Positions 25,568-32,937 of a stretch of DNA of 36,595 nt are shown one piece after another (position 1 is the first letter of the stretch; the number at the start of each line of letters is the position of its first letter). Origin of the DNA: Streptomyces solicavernae (lineage in GTDB: Bacteria > Actinomycetota > Actinomycetes > Streptomycetales > Streptomycetaceae); the NCBI RefSeq assembly GCF_029968095.1, contig NZ_JASCIR010000043.1, forward strand, positions 1-36,595, given 5' to 3'. A program made the position numbers and the translations under genes. A model generated the notes under the pieces. That model was not told where the DNA came from. It saw only the letters and a program-made list of their open reading frames with translations, and made no database searches.

Positions 25568-25752
25568 CCAACGCCCGCTGGAGCAAGAGCAGTTACAGCA
25601 ACGGCCAAGGCGGCGAATGCGTCGAGGTCGCGCGCAATGTCCCCGACATCGTTCCCGTCCGCGACAGCAAGCAGGCCGAAGGTCCCGTACTGCTCTTCGC
25701 TGCGGCCAGCTGGACCGCCTTCCTCAGCGAGACCCGTACGTCACACCCGTAA
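25549..25752 (+). CDS. DUF397 domain protein, partner of the XRE regulator
   Basis: A 67-residue small acidic protein made almost entirely of the DUF397 domain: ARWSKSSYSNGQGGECVEVA, then VPVRDSKQAEGPVLLFAAASWTAFL. DUF397 proteins act with DUF5753/XRE regulators, perhaps as antagonists in an antitoxin-like way. ATG 25549 lies within the end of the upstream gene (19-bp overlap), so translation is likely coupled. Its last 29 bp overlap the convergent dehydrogenase gene on the other strand. Confidence 0.88.
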   Translation: MRTYDLTNARWSKSSYSNGQGGECVEVARNVPDIVPVRDSKQAEGPVLLFAAASWTAFLSETRTSHP

Positions 25753-26644
25753 GCTGCTCGGAGGCCACCCAGAGCCGTTCCCCCGCAACGTCGTTGAGGG
25801 TCCACGGGGCGCGCCACGACCTCGCGGGCGCGCCGCGCCAGGCCAGGATGCGGGGGCCGGTGAAGGAGTCGGGGCGGACGCCGGGCGCCGTGGCCGCGTA
25901 CAACGTGGGCAGGGCGCCCGACTCCGCGGGCTGCGCGACGACCCGGTTGGCGAGGAGCATCGCGCGCTCGGCGCCGCGGCGGCCCTCCAGCTGCGGGCCG
26001 GCCGTCTGCAGATTGGTGCTGGCGTAACCGGGATGCGCGGCGGCCGCCACGACACCCGACCCCCGACCGGCCAGCCGGCGCACCAGCTCGTGCACGAAGA
26101 GCAGGTTGGCGGTCTTGGAGCGGCCGTACGCGATCCAACGCCGGTAGCGGCGCTCGCTGTTGAGGTCGCCGATGTCGATGTTCGCGAGCGCGTGCAGGCC
26201 GCTGGAGACGGTCACGATCCGCGCGCCGTCGACGTTCTCGATCCGGGGAAGCAGCAGCCCGGTGAGGGCGAAGTGACCCAGGTGGTTCACGCCGAACTGG
26301 GTCTCGAAACCGTCGGCGGTCCGCGCGTACGGCAGCGCCATGACGCCCGCGTTGTTGATCAGCAGATCGATCCGCTCGGGCGCGCACGACTCCGCGAACT
26401 CCCGTACGGACTTCAGATCGCCGAGGTCGAGCGGCGCGAACTCGACGTCCGCGCCCGGGACTTCGGCGGCGATCCGGGACACGGCCTCGGCCCCCCGCGC
26501 CTCACTGCGGCAGGCGAGCACGACGCGCGCCCCGCGCCGGGCCAGTTCACGTGCGGTGACGTATCCGATGCCACTGTTGGCCCCGGTCACGACGGCGACA
26601 CGGCCGCTCTGGTCAGGAATGTCACTCGCGTTCCAGCCCGGCAT
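25724..26644 (-). CDS. Short-chain dehydrogenase/reductase
   Basis: A 306-residue NAD(P)-dependent oxidoreductase with a Rossmann fold. TGANSGIG at 20-27 is the cofactor loop, and NNAGVMALP (about 96-104) is the conserved NNAG. The catalytic Ser lies in TVSSGLHA. The YxxxK pair is in YGRSKTANLLF, and HPGYASTNLQ follows. This matches the retinol dehydrogenase/WWOX-like oxidoreductases widespread in actinomycetes. The Arg in ACRS, just after the second strand, suggests NADP. The start is ATG 26644, with AAGGA upstream. The tail overlaps the convergent DUF397 gene by 29 bp. Substrate unknown. Confidence 0.9.
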   Translation of the reverse strand: MPGWNASDIPDQSGRVAVVTGANSGIGYVTARELARRGARVVLACRSEARGAEAVSRIAAEVPGADVEFAPLDLGDLKSVREFAESCAPERIDLLINNAGVMALPYARTADGFETQFGVNHLGHFALTGLLLPRIENVDGARIVTVSSGLHALANIDIGDLNSERRYRRWIAYGRSKTANLLFVHELVRRLAGRGSGVVAAAAHPGYASTNLQTAGPQLEGRRGAERAMLLANRVVAQPAESGALPTLYAATAPGVRPDSFTGPRILAWRGAPARSWRAPWTLNDVAGERLWVASEQLTGVTYGSR

Positions 26645-26741
26645 GGGAAGTCCTTCCGGAGGGATCAGGACGTTCCAGCGTACGACCCCGTCCCGGCTCA
26701 GGCAGCGGCCGCGAGCGCGATGGCACGGCCGAGACCGCCGG

Positions 26742-27146
26742 CTATTCCTCGCCGAGGATGCGAAGGCCGTGTTTGTCCTGGAAGTACCGGTAGTCCTTGA
26801 GGTTCAAGGTCGCGAGCGGAAGGTCGTGAGTAAGGCAGCAGGCTGCGATCCACATGTCATTCGTGGGCTGCGGCCGCCCCGCCTTCTGACCGGCTGCGGC
26901 GAGTCTCCCCCAGGTCGTGGCGACGGCCTCGTCACCGAGCAGAACCGGGATACCGGAGAGCCAGTCTGCCATTTCCTGCCTGCGGCGGCTGCCCCAGTCA
27001 CGGACCTCGACCCACTTGGTGAGCTCGCCGTACGTGACGAAGCAGACCAAGGGGCGGCGTCCGATCAGCCTGGTTCCCAGCGGACCGATGAGGGTGCCCT
27101 TGTGCAGGCGTGAAGCGACGTCGGTATCGAGGATGACGGGTTGCAT
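26742..27146 (-). CDS. PIN-domain toxin, VapC-like
   Basis: A 134-residue PIN-domain ribonuclease, the toxin of a type II pair. The acidic active-site set is visible: D7 (ILDTDV), E41 (TYGELTKW) and D97 (TNDMWIAA), with D118 as a possible fourth. The ending DLPLATLNLKDYRYF is like VapC of the tRNA- or rRNA-cutting group. Its ATG lies 9 bp after the stop of the small upstream gene, which should be the antitoxin. RNA target unknown. Codon use is like the neighbours, although such pairs are often mobile. Confidence 0.88.
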   Translation of the reverse strand: MQPVILDTDVASRLHKGTLIGPLGTRLIGRRPLVCFVTYGELTKWVEVRDWGSRRRQEMADWLSGIPVLLGDEAVATTWGRLAAAGQKAGRPQPTNDMWIAACCLTHDLPLATLNLKDYRYFQDKHGLRILGEE

Positions 27147-27155
27147 GTCGGCGGC

Positions 27156-27353
27156 TCAGGCGAGGTCGCGGTGGCGCTCGGCGTAGGTGAAGGCGATGAA
27201 CTCCTCCACCTCCTCCTCGGATTCGAAGGTGTCCGCCCTCAGGTCCTCCAGGGACCGGATCGGCTGCACGTTCTTCGCTGCGAGGAGTTCCTCGACCGAC
27301 AGCCGGGGCCGCATGGCCGGATGGATCGGATACTCGGTCTCCGCTGCACTCAT
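27156..27353 (-). CDS. Putative antitoxin of the PIN toxin
   Basis: A 65-residue acidic protein directly upstream of the PIN toxin gene, in the same direction. It has no recognised DNA-binding fold: no ribbon-helix-helix or AbrB-like strand pattern is evident at the N-terminus. The C-terminal half is rich in Glu (SLEDLRADTFESEEEVEEFIAFTYAERH), as expected for the toxin-binding tail of an antitoxin. The role is inferred from position and composition only. ATG 27353 is the first start that leaves a compact two-gene unit. Confidence 0.72.
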   Translation of the reverse strand: MSAAETEYPIHPAMRPRLSVEELLAAKNVQPIRSLEDLRADTFESEEEVEEFIAFTYAERHRDLA

Positions 27354-27515
27354 GACCGCAGCCCTCCCTCTCGCCGTGCTCCCCCACGCGCAGAGGAGCG
27401 TGCCGTCAAGTCTGGCACGCCGCTGCACCGACTGTCTTGGCTCTTTGACCTCCCGTGGTGGCGCGTCCGGGTCGGCCCCGGGCGGCCGCCCGCCCCGGCG
27501 AGTAGCGTCACCCCC

Positions 27516-28160
27516 ATGAGCAGCAGCACCGGAAAGAGCCGCACCGGAAACAGCCGTACCGGAGTCAGCCGCACCGGAGACAGCCGTACCGGCAAGAAGA
27601 TCACCGAGAAGCTCTCCGCCGCCGCCCTCGCCGAGTCCACCGGCAACGACTGGCTCGGCTGGTTCGCCGTGCTCGACCGGTGGGGCGCCGTCGGCCCGCC
27701 GCGCCGCAGCCACACCGAGATCGCCCGGCACCTGCGCGAGGAGCACGGCGTGAACGGCTGGCACGCGCAGTCGATCACCGTCGGATACGAGCAGGAGCGC
27801 GGCCTGCGCGAGGTCGGGCAGTCGTGCGCCGGAACCTGGGAGGCAAGCGCGAGCAAGACCGTCGACGCCCCCGCCGAGCGGATCACCGAGGCGTTCACGG
27901 ACGAGTCGCTGCGCCACCGCTGGCTGCCCGACACCGACGTCACGATCCGTACGCACCGGCCCGGCAAGTCCCTCACCGCCGACTGGGACGACGGGTCGAG
28001 CCGCATCTCCGTGTACTTGACGGCGAAGGGCCCGGAGAAGACCACGGTCGGCATCGGGCACCACAAGCTGGACGACGCGGACGCGGTGGCGGCGTACAAG
28101 GAGTACTGGCGGGAGCGGCTGGCCGAGCTGAAGGTGCTCCTGGAGAGACATCCTGGCTGA
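27516..28160 (+). CDS. DUF4287/SRPBCC-domain protein
   Basis: A 214-residue soluble protein of unknown function. An N-terminal (SRTGx)n repeat occupies about 7-27. A DUF4287 region follows (about 30-100: TGNDWLGWFAVLDRWGAVGPPRRSHTEIARHLREEHGVNGWHAQSITVGYEQERGLRE). An SRPBCC/AHSA1-like domain ends the protein (about 105-214, SASKTVDAPAERITEAFTDESLRHRWLPD). SRPBCC domains bind hydrophobic ligands or activate partner proteins. ATG 27516 has no strong ribosome binding site, and the promoter was not identified. A strong terminator follows. Confidence 0.82.
   Translation: MSSSTGKSRTGNSRTGVSRTGDSRTGKKITEKLSAAALAESTGNDWLGWFAVLDRWGAVGPPRRSHTEIARHLREEHGVNGWHAQSITVGYEQERGLREVGQSCAGTWEASASKTVDAPAERITEAFTDESLRHRWLPDTDVTIRTHRPGKSLTADWDDGSSRISVYLTAKGPEKTTVGIGHHKLDDADAVAAYKEYWRERLAELKVLLERHPG
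27537..27596 (+). repeat. Four 15-bp in-frame units at the 5' end of the DUF4287 gene
   Basis: AGCCGyACCGGxxxx units start at 27537, 27552, 27567 and 27582, encoding Ser-Arg-Thr-Gly-x. A degenerate copy precedes them. Confidence 0.88.
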
Positions 28161-28203
28161 CATACAGGAGGGGGAGAACGAACGGAGGGGGAGAACGAAC
28201 GAA

Positions 28204-28235
28204 AAGGGGGCGCCCCCGCACAAGGGCGCCCCCTT
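28204..28235. terminator. Bidirectional terminator between the DUF4287 gene and ppdK
   Basis: A perfect 12-bp stem AAGGGGGCGCCC / GGGCGCCCCCTT (28204-28215 and 28224-28235) with an 8-base loop is flanked by A/T bases. The convergent genes either side could share it. A 17-bp direct repeat (GGAGGGGGAGAACGAAC) precedes it. Confidence 0.8.
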
Positions 28236-28332
28236 CTTCGTGAGCCGGGACCGGTGCCGGATCGGTGAGGGTCGGGTGACACGACCCCGGTCCCGGGGTT
28301 CACAAGGGCCCAGGCAGTCCCGGGCCCTGGTC

Positions 28333-31059
28333 TCAGCGGCTGTCGCTGCCCTTCGACTCGGCGGCCGCCCGCCCCGCCTCAAGCCGCGCCACCGGAATCC
28401 GGAACGGCGAGCAGGAGACGTAGTCGAGGCCCACCTCGTGGAAGAAGTGCACCGACTCCGGGTCACCGCCGTGCTCACCGCACACGCCGAGCTTCAGGTC
28501 GGGGCGAGTGGCCCGACCGGCCTGCACCGCGTTACGGACGAGCGAGCCGACGCCGTCCTTGTCGATGGTCTCGAACGGCGAGACACCGAAGATGCCCTTC
28601 TCCAGGTACGCGGTGAAGAACGAAGCCTCCACGTCGTCCCGGGAGAAGCCCCACACGGTCTGCGTGAGGTCGTTCGTGCCGAAGGAGAAGAACTCCGCGG
28701 CCTCGGCGATCTGCCCGGCGGTGAGCGCGGCGCGCGGCAGCTCGATCATCGTGCCGAGCGCCAGCTTCAGCTCGACGCCGGTCTGCTCCTGCACCTCCGC
28801 GATGACCTTCTCGGCGTCCTCGCGGACGATCTCCAGCTCCTGGACCGTACCGACGAGCGGAATCATGATCTCCGCACGCGGGTCGCCCTTGGCGGTCTTC
28901 CGCTCCGCGGCGGCCTCGGCGATGGCCCGTACCTGCATGGTGAACAGGCCGGGGATGACGAGACCGAGGCGGACACCGCGCAGGCCCAGCATCGGGTTCT
29001 GCTCGTGCAGGCGGTGCACGGCCTGGAGGAGGCGCAGGTCGTTCTCGTTGGAGTCCTTGCGGGACTCGGCGAGCGCGACGCGCACCGACAGCTCGGTGAT
29101 GTCGGGCAGGAACTCGTGCAGCGGCGGGTCGAGGAGGCGGACGGTGACGGGCAGTCCGTCCATCGCCTCGAACAGCTCGACGAAGTCCTTCTTCTGCAGC
29201 GGCAGGAGGTCCTTGAGCGCGGCCTCCCGCTCGTTCTCGGTGTCGGCGAGGATCAGCTTCTCGACCATCTCGCGGCGCTCGCCGAGGAACATGTGCTCCG
29301 TACGGCAGAGGCCGATGCCCTGGGCGCCGAAGCGGCGGGCGCGCAGCGCGTCCTCGGCGTTGTCGGCGTTGGCGCGGACCCGCAGGCGGCGCTTGCCGTC
29401 GGCGAACGACATGATCCGGTGCACGGCGGCGACCAGCTCGTCCGCCTCCTCGGCGCCGGCGTGCATGCGGCCCTCGAAGTACTCGACGACCGGCGACGGC
29501 ACGACGGGGACCTCACCGAGGTACACCTTGCCGGTGGAGCCGTCGATGGAGACGACGTCGCCCTCCTCGACGACGGTGTCGCCGACGGTCATCCGGCGGC
29601 GCTTGGTGTCGACCTCCAGGTCCTCGGCGCCGCAGACACAGGTCTTGCCCATGCCGCGCGCGACGACGGCCGCGTGCGAGGTCTTGCCGCCGCGCGAGGT
29701 CAGGATGCCCTCGGCGGCGATCATGCCGTCCAGGTCGTCCGGGTTGGTCTCCCGGCGGATCAGGATGACCTTCTCGCCGGAACGCGACCACTTGACGGCC
29801 GTGTACGAGTCGAAGACGGCCTTGCCGACGGCAGCACCCGGCGAGGCGGCGATGCCGCGGCCGATCTTCTCGACCTTGCCCTCTTGAGAAGTCGCAGTGT
29901 CGTCGAAGCGCGGGAACATCAGCTGCGCGAGCTGGGCGCCGTTGACGCGCTGCAGCGCCTCGGCCTCGTCGATCAGGCCCTGGTCGACCAGCTGGGTGGC
30001 GATCCGGAAGGCGGCGCCCGCCGTCCGCTTGCCGACGCGGGTCTGCAGCATCCACAGCTGGCCGCGCTCGATGGTGAACTCGATGTCGCAGAGATCCTTG
30101 TAGTGGTTCTCAAGCGTCGTCATGATCTCCATGAGCTGGTCGTACGACTTCTTGTCGATCTGCTCCAGCTCCGCGAGCGGCACGGTGTTGCGGATGCCCG
30201 CGACGACGTCCTCGCCCTGCGCGTTCTGCAGGTAGTCGCCGTACACGCCGGCCTGGCCGCTGGCCGGGTCACGCGTGAACGCGACGCCCGTGCCCGAGTC
30301 GGGGCCGAGGTTGCCGAAGACCATCGAGCAGACGTTGACGGCGGTGCCGAGGTCGCCGGGGATGCGCTCCTGGCGGCGGTACAGCTTCGCGCGGTCCGTG
30401 TTCCACGAGTTGAAGACCGCCTCGATGGCGAGGTCCATCTGCTCGCGCGGGTCCTGCGGGAAGTCCCGGCCGGCCTCGGTCTTGACGATCTTCTTGAACT
30501 TGGTGACGAGCTTCTTGAGGTCGGCCGCCTCCAGGTCCGTGTCGACGGTGACCTTCTTGGCGGTCTTCGCGGCCTCAAGGGCGTCCTCGAAGAGTTCGCC
30601 GTCGACGCCGAGCACGGTCTTGCCGAACATCTGGATCAGACGGCGGTACGAGTCCCACGCGAAGCGGTCGTCGCCGGCCTGCTTGGCGAGGCCCTGCACG
30701 GACTTGTCGGAGAGCCCGATGTTGAGGACGGTGTCCATCATGCCGGGCATGGAGAACTTGGCGCCCGAACGCACGGAGACGAGCAGCGGGTCGTTGCCCT
30801 GACCGAGCTTCTTGCCCATCTGCTTCTCAAGCGCGTCGAGGTGGGCGGTCACCTCGTCCCGGAGCGCGGCCGGCTCCTCACCGTTGGCGAGGTACCCCTT
30901 GCAGGCTTCGGTGGTGATCGTGAACCCGGGAGGCACCGGGAGACCGAGGTTGGTCATCTCGGCCAGGTTGGCACCCTTGCCACCGAGCAGGTCCTTGAGC
31001 TCCCTGTTGCCCTCGGTGAAGTCGTAAACGAACTTCTGGCGATCTACGTGATCCGACAC
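28333..31059 (-). CDS. ppdK: Pyruvate, phosphate dikinase
   Basis: A 908-residue enzyme that interconverts pyruvate, ATP and phosphate with phosphoenolpyruvate, AMP and pyrophosphate. The N-terminal ATP-grasp region (about 20-340) has ELKDLLGGKGANLAEM and GAKFSMPGMMDTVLN. The swivelling domain has the phosphohistidine site GGKTSHAAVV (T460, H462). The C-terminal PEP-binding barrel (about 510-900) includes the active-site Cys in GVCGEHGGDP. Length and all motifs match the bacterial PPDK family. GTG 31059 is chosen because GAGGAG lies 8 bp upstream and MSDHVDRQKFVYDF is the natural family start. An in-frame start at 31119 lacks this support. The upstream gap holds an ATGACC dyad and a larger structured element. 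No dedicated PPDK regulatory protein gene is adjacent. Confidence 0.96.
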   Translation of the reverse strand: MSDHVDRQKFVYDFTEGNRELKDLLGGKGANLAEMTNLGLPVPPGFTITTEACKGYLANGEEPAALRDEVTAHLDALEKQMGKKLGQGNDPLLVSVRSGAKFSMPGMMDTVLNIGLSDKSVQGLAKQAGDDRFAWDSYRRLIQMFGKTVLGVDGELFEDALEAAKTAKKVTVDTDLEAADLKKLVTKFKKIVKTEAGRDFPQDPREQMDLAIEAVFNSWNTDRAKLYRRQERIPGDLGTAVNVCSMVFGNLGPDSGTGVAFTRDPASGQAGVYGDYLQNAQGEDVVAGIRNTVPLAELEQIDKKSYDQLMEIMTTLENHYKDLCDIEFTIERGQLWMLQTRVGKRTAGAAFRIATQLVDQGLIDEAEALQRVNGAQLAQLMFPRFDDTATSQEGKVEKIGRGIAASPGAAVGKAVFDSYTAVKWSRSGEKVILIRRETNPDDLDGMIAAEGILTSRGGKTSHAAVVARGMGKTCVCGAEDLEVDTKRRRMTVGDTVVEEGDVVSIDGSTGKVYLGEVPVVPSPVVEYFEGRMHAGAEEADELVAAVHRIMSFADGKRRLRVRANADNAEDALRARRFGAQGIGLCRTEHMFLGERREMVEKLILADTENEREAALKDLLPLQKKDFVELFEAMDGLPVTVRLLDPPLHEFLPDITELSVRVALAESRKDSNENDLRLLQAVHRLHEQNPMLGLRGVRLGLVIPGLFTMQVRAIAEAAAERKTAKGDPRAEIMIPLVGTVQELEIVREDAEKVIAEVQEQTGVELKLALGTMIELPRAALTAGQIAEAAEFFSFGTNDLTQTVWGFSRDDVEASFFTAYLEKGIFGVSPFETIDKDGVGSLVRNAVQAGRATRPDLKLGVCGEHGGDPESVHFFHEVGLDYVSCSPFRIPVARLEAGRAAAESKGSDSR

Positions 31060-31182
31060 GGGCCTGTCTCCTCGGTGCGGCTGCCCTGACGGCCAGGAAC
31101 ATACCCAGATCGAAGGCATCTGGGTACGTCCACTCAGCCGTCATGCGGCCGCAACCACCCGTCCGCCAGCAGATCAAAAGTA

Positions 31183-31195
31183 ATGACCAGGTCAT
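31183..31195. promoter_or_regulatory. Odd-centred dyad ATGACC-A-GGTCAT upstream of ppdK
   Basis: A perfect 6-bp inverted repeat with one central base, 124 bp upstream of the ppdK start. The core GACCAGGTC resembles operators of GntR-type regulators, which favour TGGTnnnACCA-like dyads. The regulator is unknown. Confidence 0.4.
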
Positions 31196-31254
31196 ATGCG
31201 GGAGCGGGCGGCGTTCAGGGCGCGAAGTGGACTACCCCCGTAGATCCCGATTTG

Positions 31255-31371
31255 GCGCTCAGATGAGCGGGGTTGACCCTCACTTGCGTTCAAGTCTTGA
31301 ACGCAAATCGCGTGGCACTGAGTGCCAGCGTTGGAGAGATGCAAACGAGCAAGATCCGCTCATCTGAGCGC
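31255..31371. other. Nested palindromic element (possible structured RNA or multi-site operator)
   Basis: The 561-bp gap between ppdK (31059) and dus (31621) has no supported gene. Its core is a 16-bp perfect inverted repeat, GCGCTCAGATGAGCGG (31255-31270) and CCGCTCATCTGAGCGC (31356-31371). Inside it lie two perfect odd-centred palindromes: 11-bp arms TTGCGTTCAAG / CTTGAACGCAA around T31295, and 7-bp arms TGGCACT / AGTGCCA around G31320. Each outer arm can also fold alone (CGCTCA-GA-TGAGCG). A further CACCC/GGGTG pair follows at 31371-31388. Composition is more A/T-rich than the surroundings. No transposase, obvious target-site duplication or T tract is visible. It might be a non-coding RNA, a cruciform or several operators. 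Confidence 0.6.
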
Positions 31372-31480
31372 ACCCCCTATCAAGGGTGGCGAGAATCACG
31401 CCCTCTGGTGGGCTGAATTTCCACGATCCGGACGGGTTGTGGACGGTGCGCGGTGCAACGGAGACCGAACCCCGGACGAC

Positions 31481-31569
31481 GGCAAGGACATGGACGTGGA
31501 CGTGGACATGGACAAGGGCAAGGGCAAGGGCAAGGCCACGGGCAAGGACAAGGACAAGGGCAAGGACGG
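31481..31569 (+). repeat. Hexanucleotide repeat between the palindromic element and dus
   Basis: Runs of GGACrT and GGGCAA/GGACAA units cover 31481-31569. Frames through them give only low-complexity peptides (Asp-Val or Gly-Lys runs) and no supported gene. Confidence 0.8.
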
Positions 31570-31620
31570 CGCGATCCCCCGCCCCGGGCAACGGCAACAA
31601 ACCGGACGGCCTGAGCCGAC

Positions 31621-32853
31621 TCAGCCCCCCGACGTGTCCAGCTCCGCGTCCTCGCTGACGCCCGCGCAGTCGTACGGGTCCTTGAGCCAGCCGTCGGGCA
31701 GGACCACGCGGTTGTTGCCCGACGTGCGGCCGCGGGGGCCGTCCGCGCCGGTGGGCCAGTCCTGGTCGAGGTCCAACTCATCCAGCCCCGCGCGCAGTTC
31801 GGCGAGCGAAGACGTGATCGCGAGCCGCTTGCGCATCTCGGAGCCGACCGCGAACCCCTTCAGGTACCAGGCGACGTGCTTACGGAAGTCGATGACGCCG
31901 CGCGCCTCGTCCCCGATCCACTCCCCCAGCAGCGTCGCGTGCCGCACCATCGCGTCGGCCACCACCCGGAGCGTCGGCCGCACCCGTTCCCCGCGCCCCT
32001 CGAACGCCGCGACCAGGTCGGCGAAGAGCCACGGCCGGCCGAGGCACCCACGGCCCACGACCACGCCGTCGCACCCCGTCTCGCGGACCATGCGCAGCGC
32101 GTCGTCCGCCGACCAGATGTCGCCGTTGCCGAGCACCGGGATCTCCGGGACGTGGTCCTTGAGGCGGGCGATGGCGTCCCAGTCGGCCGTGCCGCCGTAG
32201 TGCTGGGCGGCGGTTCTGCCGTGCAGGGCGATGGCGGTCACGCCCTCCTCGACGGCTATGCGGCCCGCGTCCAGGAATGTGATGTGGTCGTCGTCGATGC
32301 CCTTGCGCATCTTCATCGTGACCGGGAGGTCCCCGGCGCCGGTCACGGCCTCGCGCAGGATCGCGCGCAGCAGCGGCCGCTTGTAGGGGAGGGCAGAGCC
32401 TCCGCCCTTTCTCGTCACCTTCGGCACGGGGCAGCCGAAGTTCAGGTCGATGTGGTCGGCCAGGCCCTCCTCCGCGATCATGCGGACGGCCTTGCCGACG
32501 GTGACCGGGTCGACGCCGTACAGCTGGATCGAGCGGGGCTTCTCCGTCTCGTCGAAGTGGATCAGCTGCATCGTCTTCTCGTTGCGCTCGACCAGCGCCC
32601 GCGTCGTGATCATCTCGCTCACGAACAGGCCCTTGCCGCCGCTGAACTCGCGGCACAGCGTGCGGAACGGGGCGTTCGTGATGCCGGCCATGGGGGCGAG
32701 CACCACCGGCGGCTGCACGGTGTACGGTCCGACGGCGAGGGCGGTGGCGGGCTGCGGCGTGGCAGGCTGCGGCGTGGCAGGCTGCGGCGTGGCGGGCTGC
32801 GGCGTGGCGGGCTGCGGCGCGATGCCCTGGGCGAGCGTGGTCATGCCCCCCAT
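31621..32853 (-). CDS. dusB: tRNA-dihydrouridine synthase
   Basis: A 410-residue FMN enzyme that reduces uridine to dihydrouridine in the tRNA D-loop. The barrel starts VVLAPMAGITNAPFRTLC (about 50-67). The catalytic Cys is C141 in LNFGCPVPKVTRKGGG. Other family segments are MKMRKG, ALHGRTAAQHYGG, VLGNGDIWSADDA and DGVVVGRGCLGRPW. The C-terminal helical domain recognises tRNA (FRKHVAWYLKGF). Residues 13-37 are five PQPAT repeats coded by a 15-bp tandem repeat, which is absent from the core fold. ATG 32853 or ATG 32844 may be the start; neither has a well-spaced ribosome binding site. It is divergent from the exporter at 32938. The name dusB follows the usual actinobacterial annotation. Confidence 0.9.
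   Translation of the reverse strand: MGGMTTLAQGIAPQPATPQPATPQPATPQPATPQPATALAVGPYTVQPPVVLAPMAGITNAPFRTLCREFSGGKGLFVSEMITTRALVERNEKTMQLIHFDETEKPRSIQLYGVDPVTVGKAVRMIAEEGLADHIDLNFGCPVPKVTRKGGGSALPYKRPLLRAILREAVTGAGDLPVTMKMRKGIDDDHITFLDAGRIAVEEGVTAIALHGRTAAQHYGGTADWDAIARLKDHVPEIPVLGNGDIWSADDALRMVRETGCDGVVVGRGCLGRPWLFADLVAAFEGRGERVRPTLRVVADAMVRHATLLGEWIGDEARGVIDFRKHVAWYLKGFAVGSEMRKRLAITSSLAELRAGLDELDLDQDWPTGADGPRGRTSGNNRVVLPDGWLKDPYDCAGVSEDAELDTSGG
32746..32820 (-). repeat. Five 15-bp in-frame units in the 5' end of dus
   Basis: GGCrGGCTGCGGCGT repeats five times at 32746-32820 (last base C in the fifth). It encodes Pro-Gln-Pro-Ala-Thr on the minus strand. Confidence 0.92.
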
Positions 32854-32937
32854 TGTCGCGTACCGCGGCCGCCCGCCGGTCGACCTGTGGATAACTCGTT
32901 AGTTAGCCGTACTAGTGGACGTACGTACCATGAACTC

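Noticed and set aside
28240..31089. Long plus-strand open frame opposite ppdK
   Set aside because: Shadow frame made by the GC-rich third positions of ppdK.
31255..31371. MITE insertion
   Set aside because: Size and inverted ends fit, but no target duplication is visible and no related transposase is in the window; kept only as one hypothesis for the element.
31280..31600. Possible small proteins in the dus-ppdK gap, both strands
   Set aside because: Their translations are mainly runs of Val/His/Leu or Gly/Lys from the hexamer repeat, with no ribosome binding site; one plus-strand frame continues into dus antisense.
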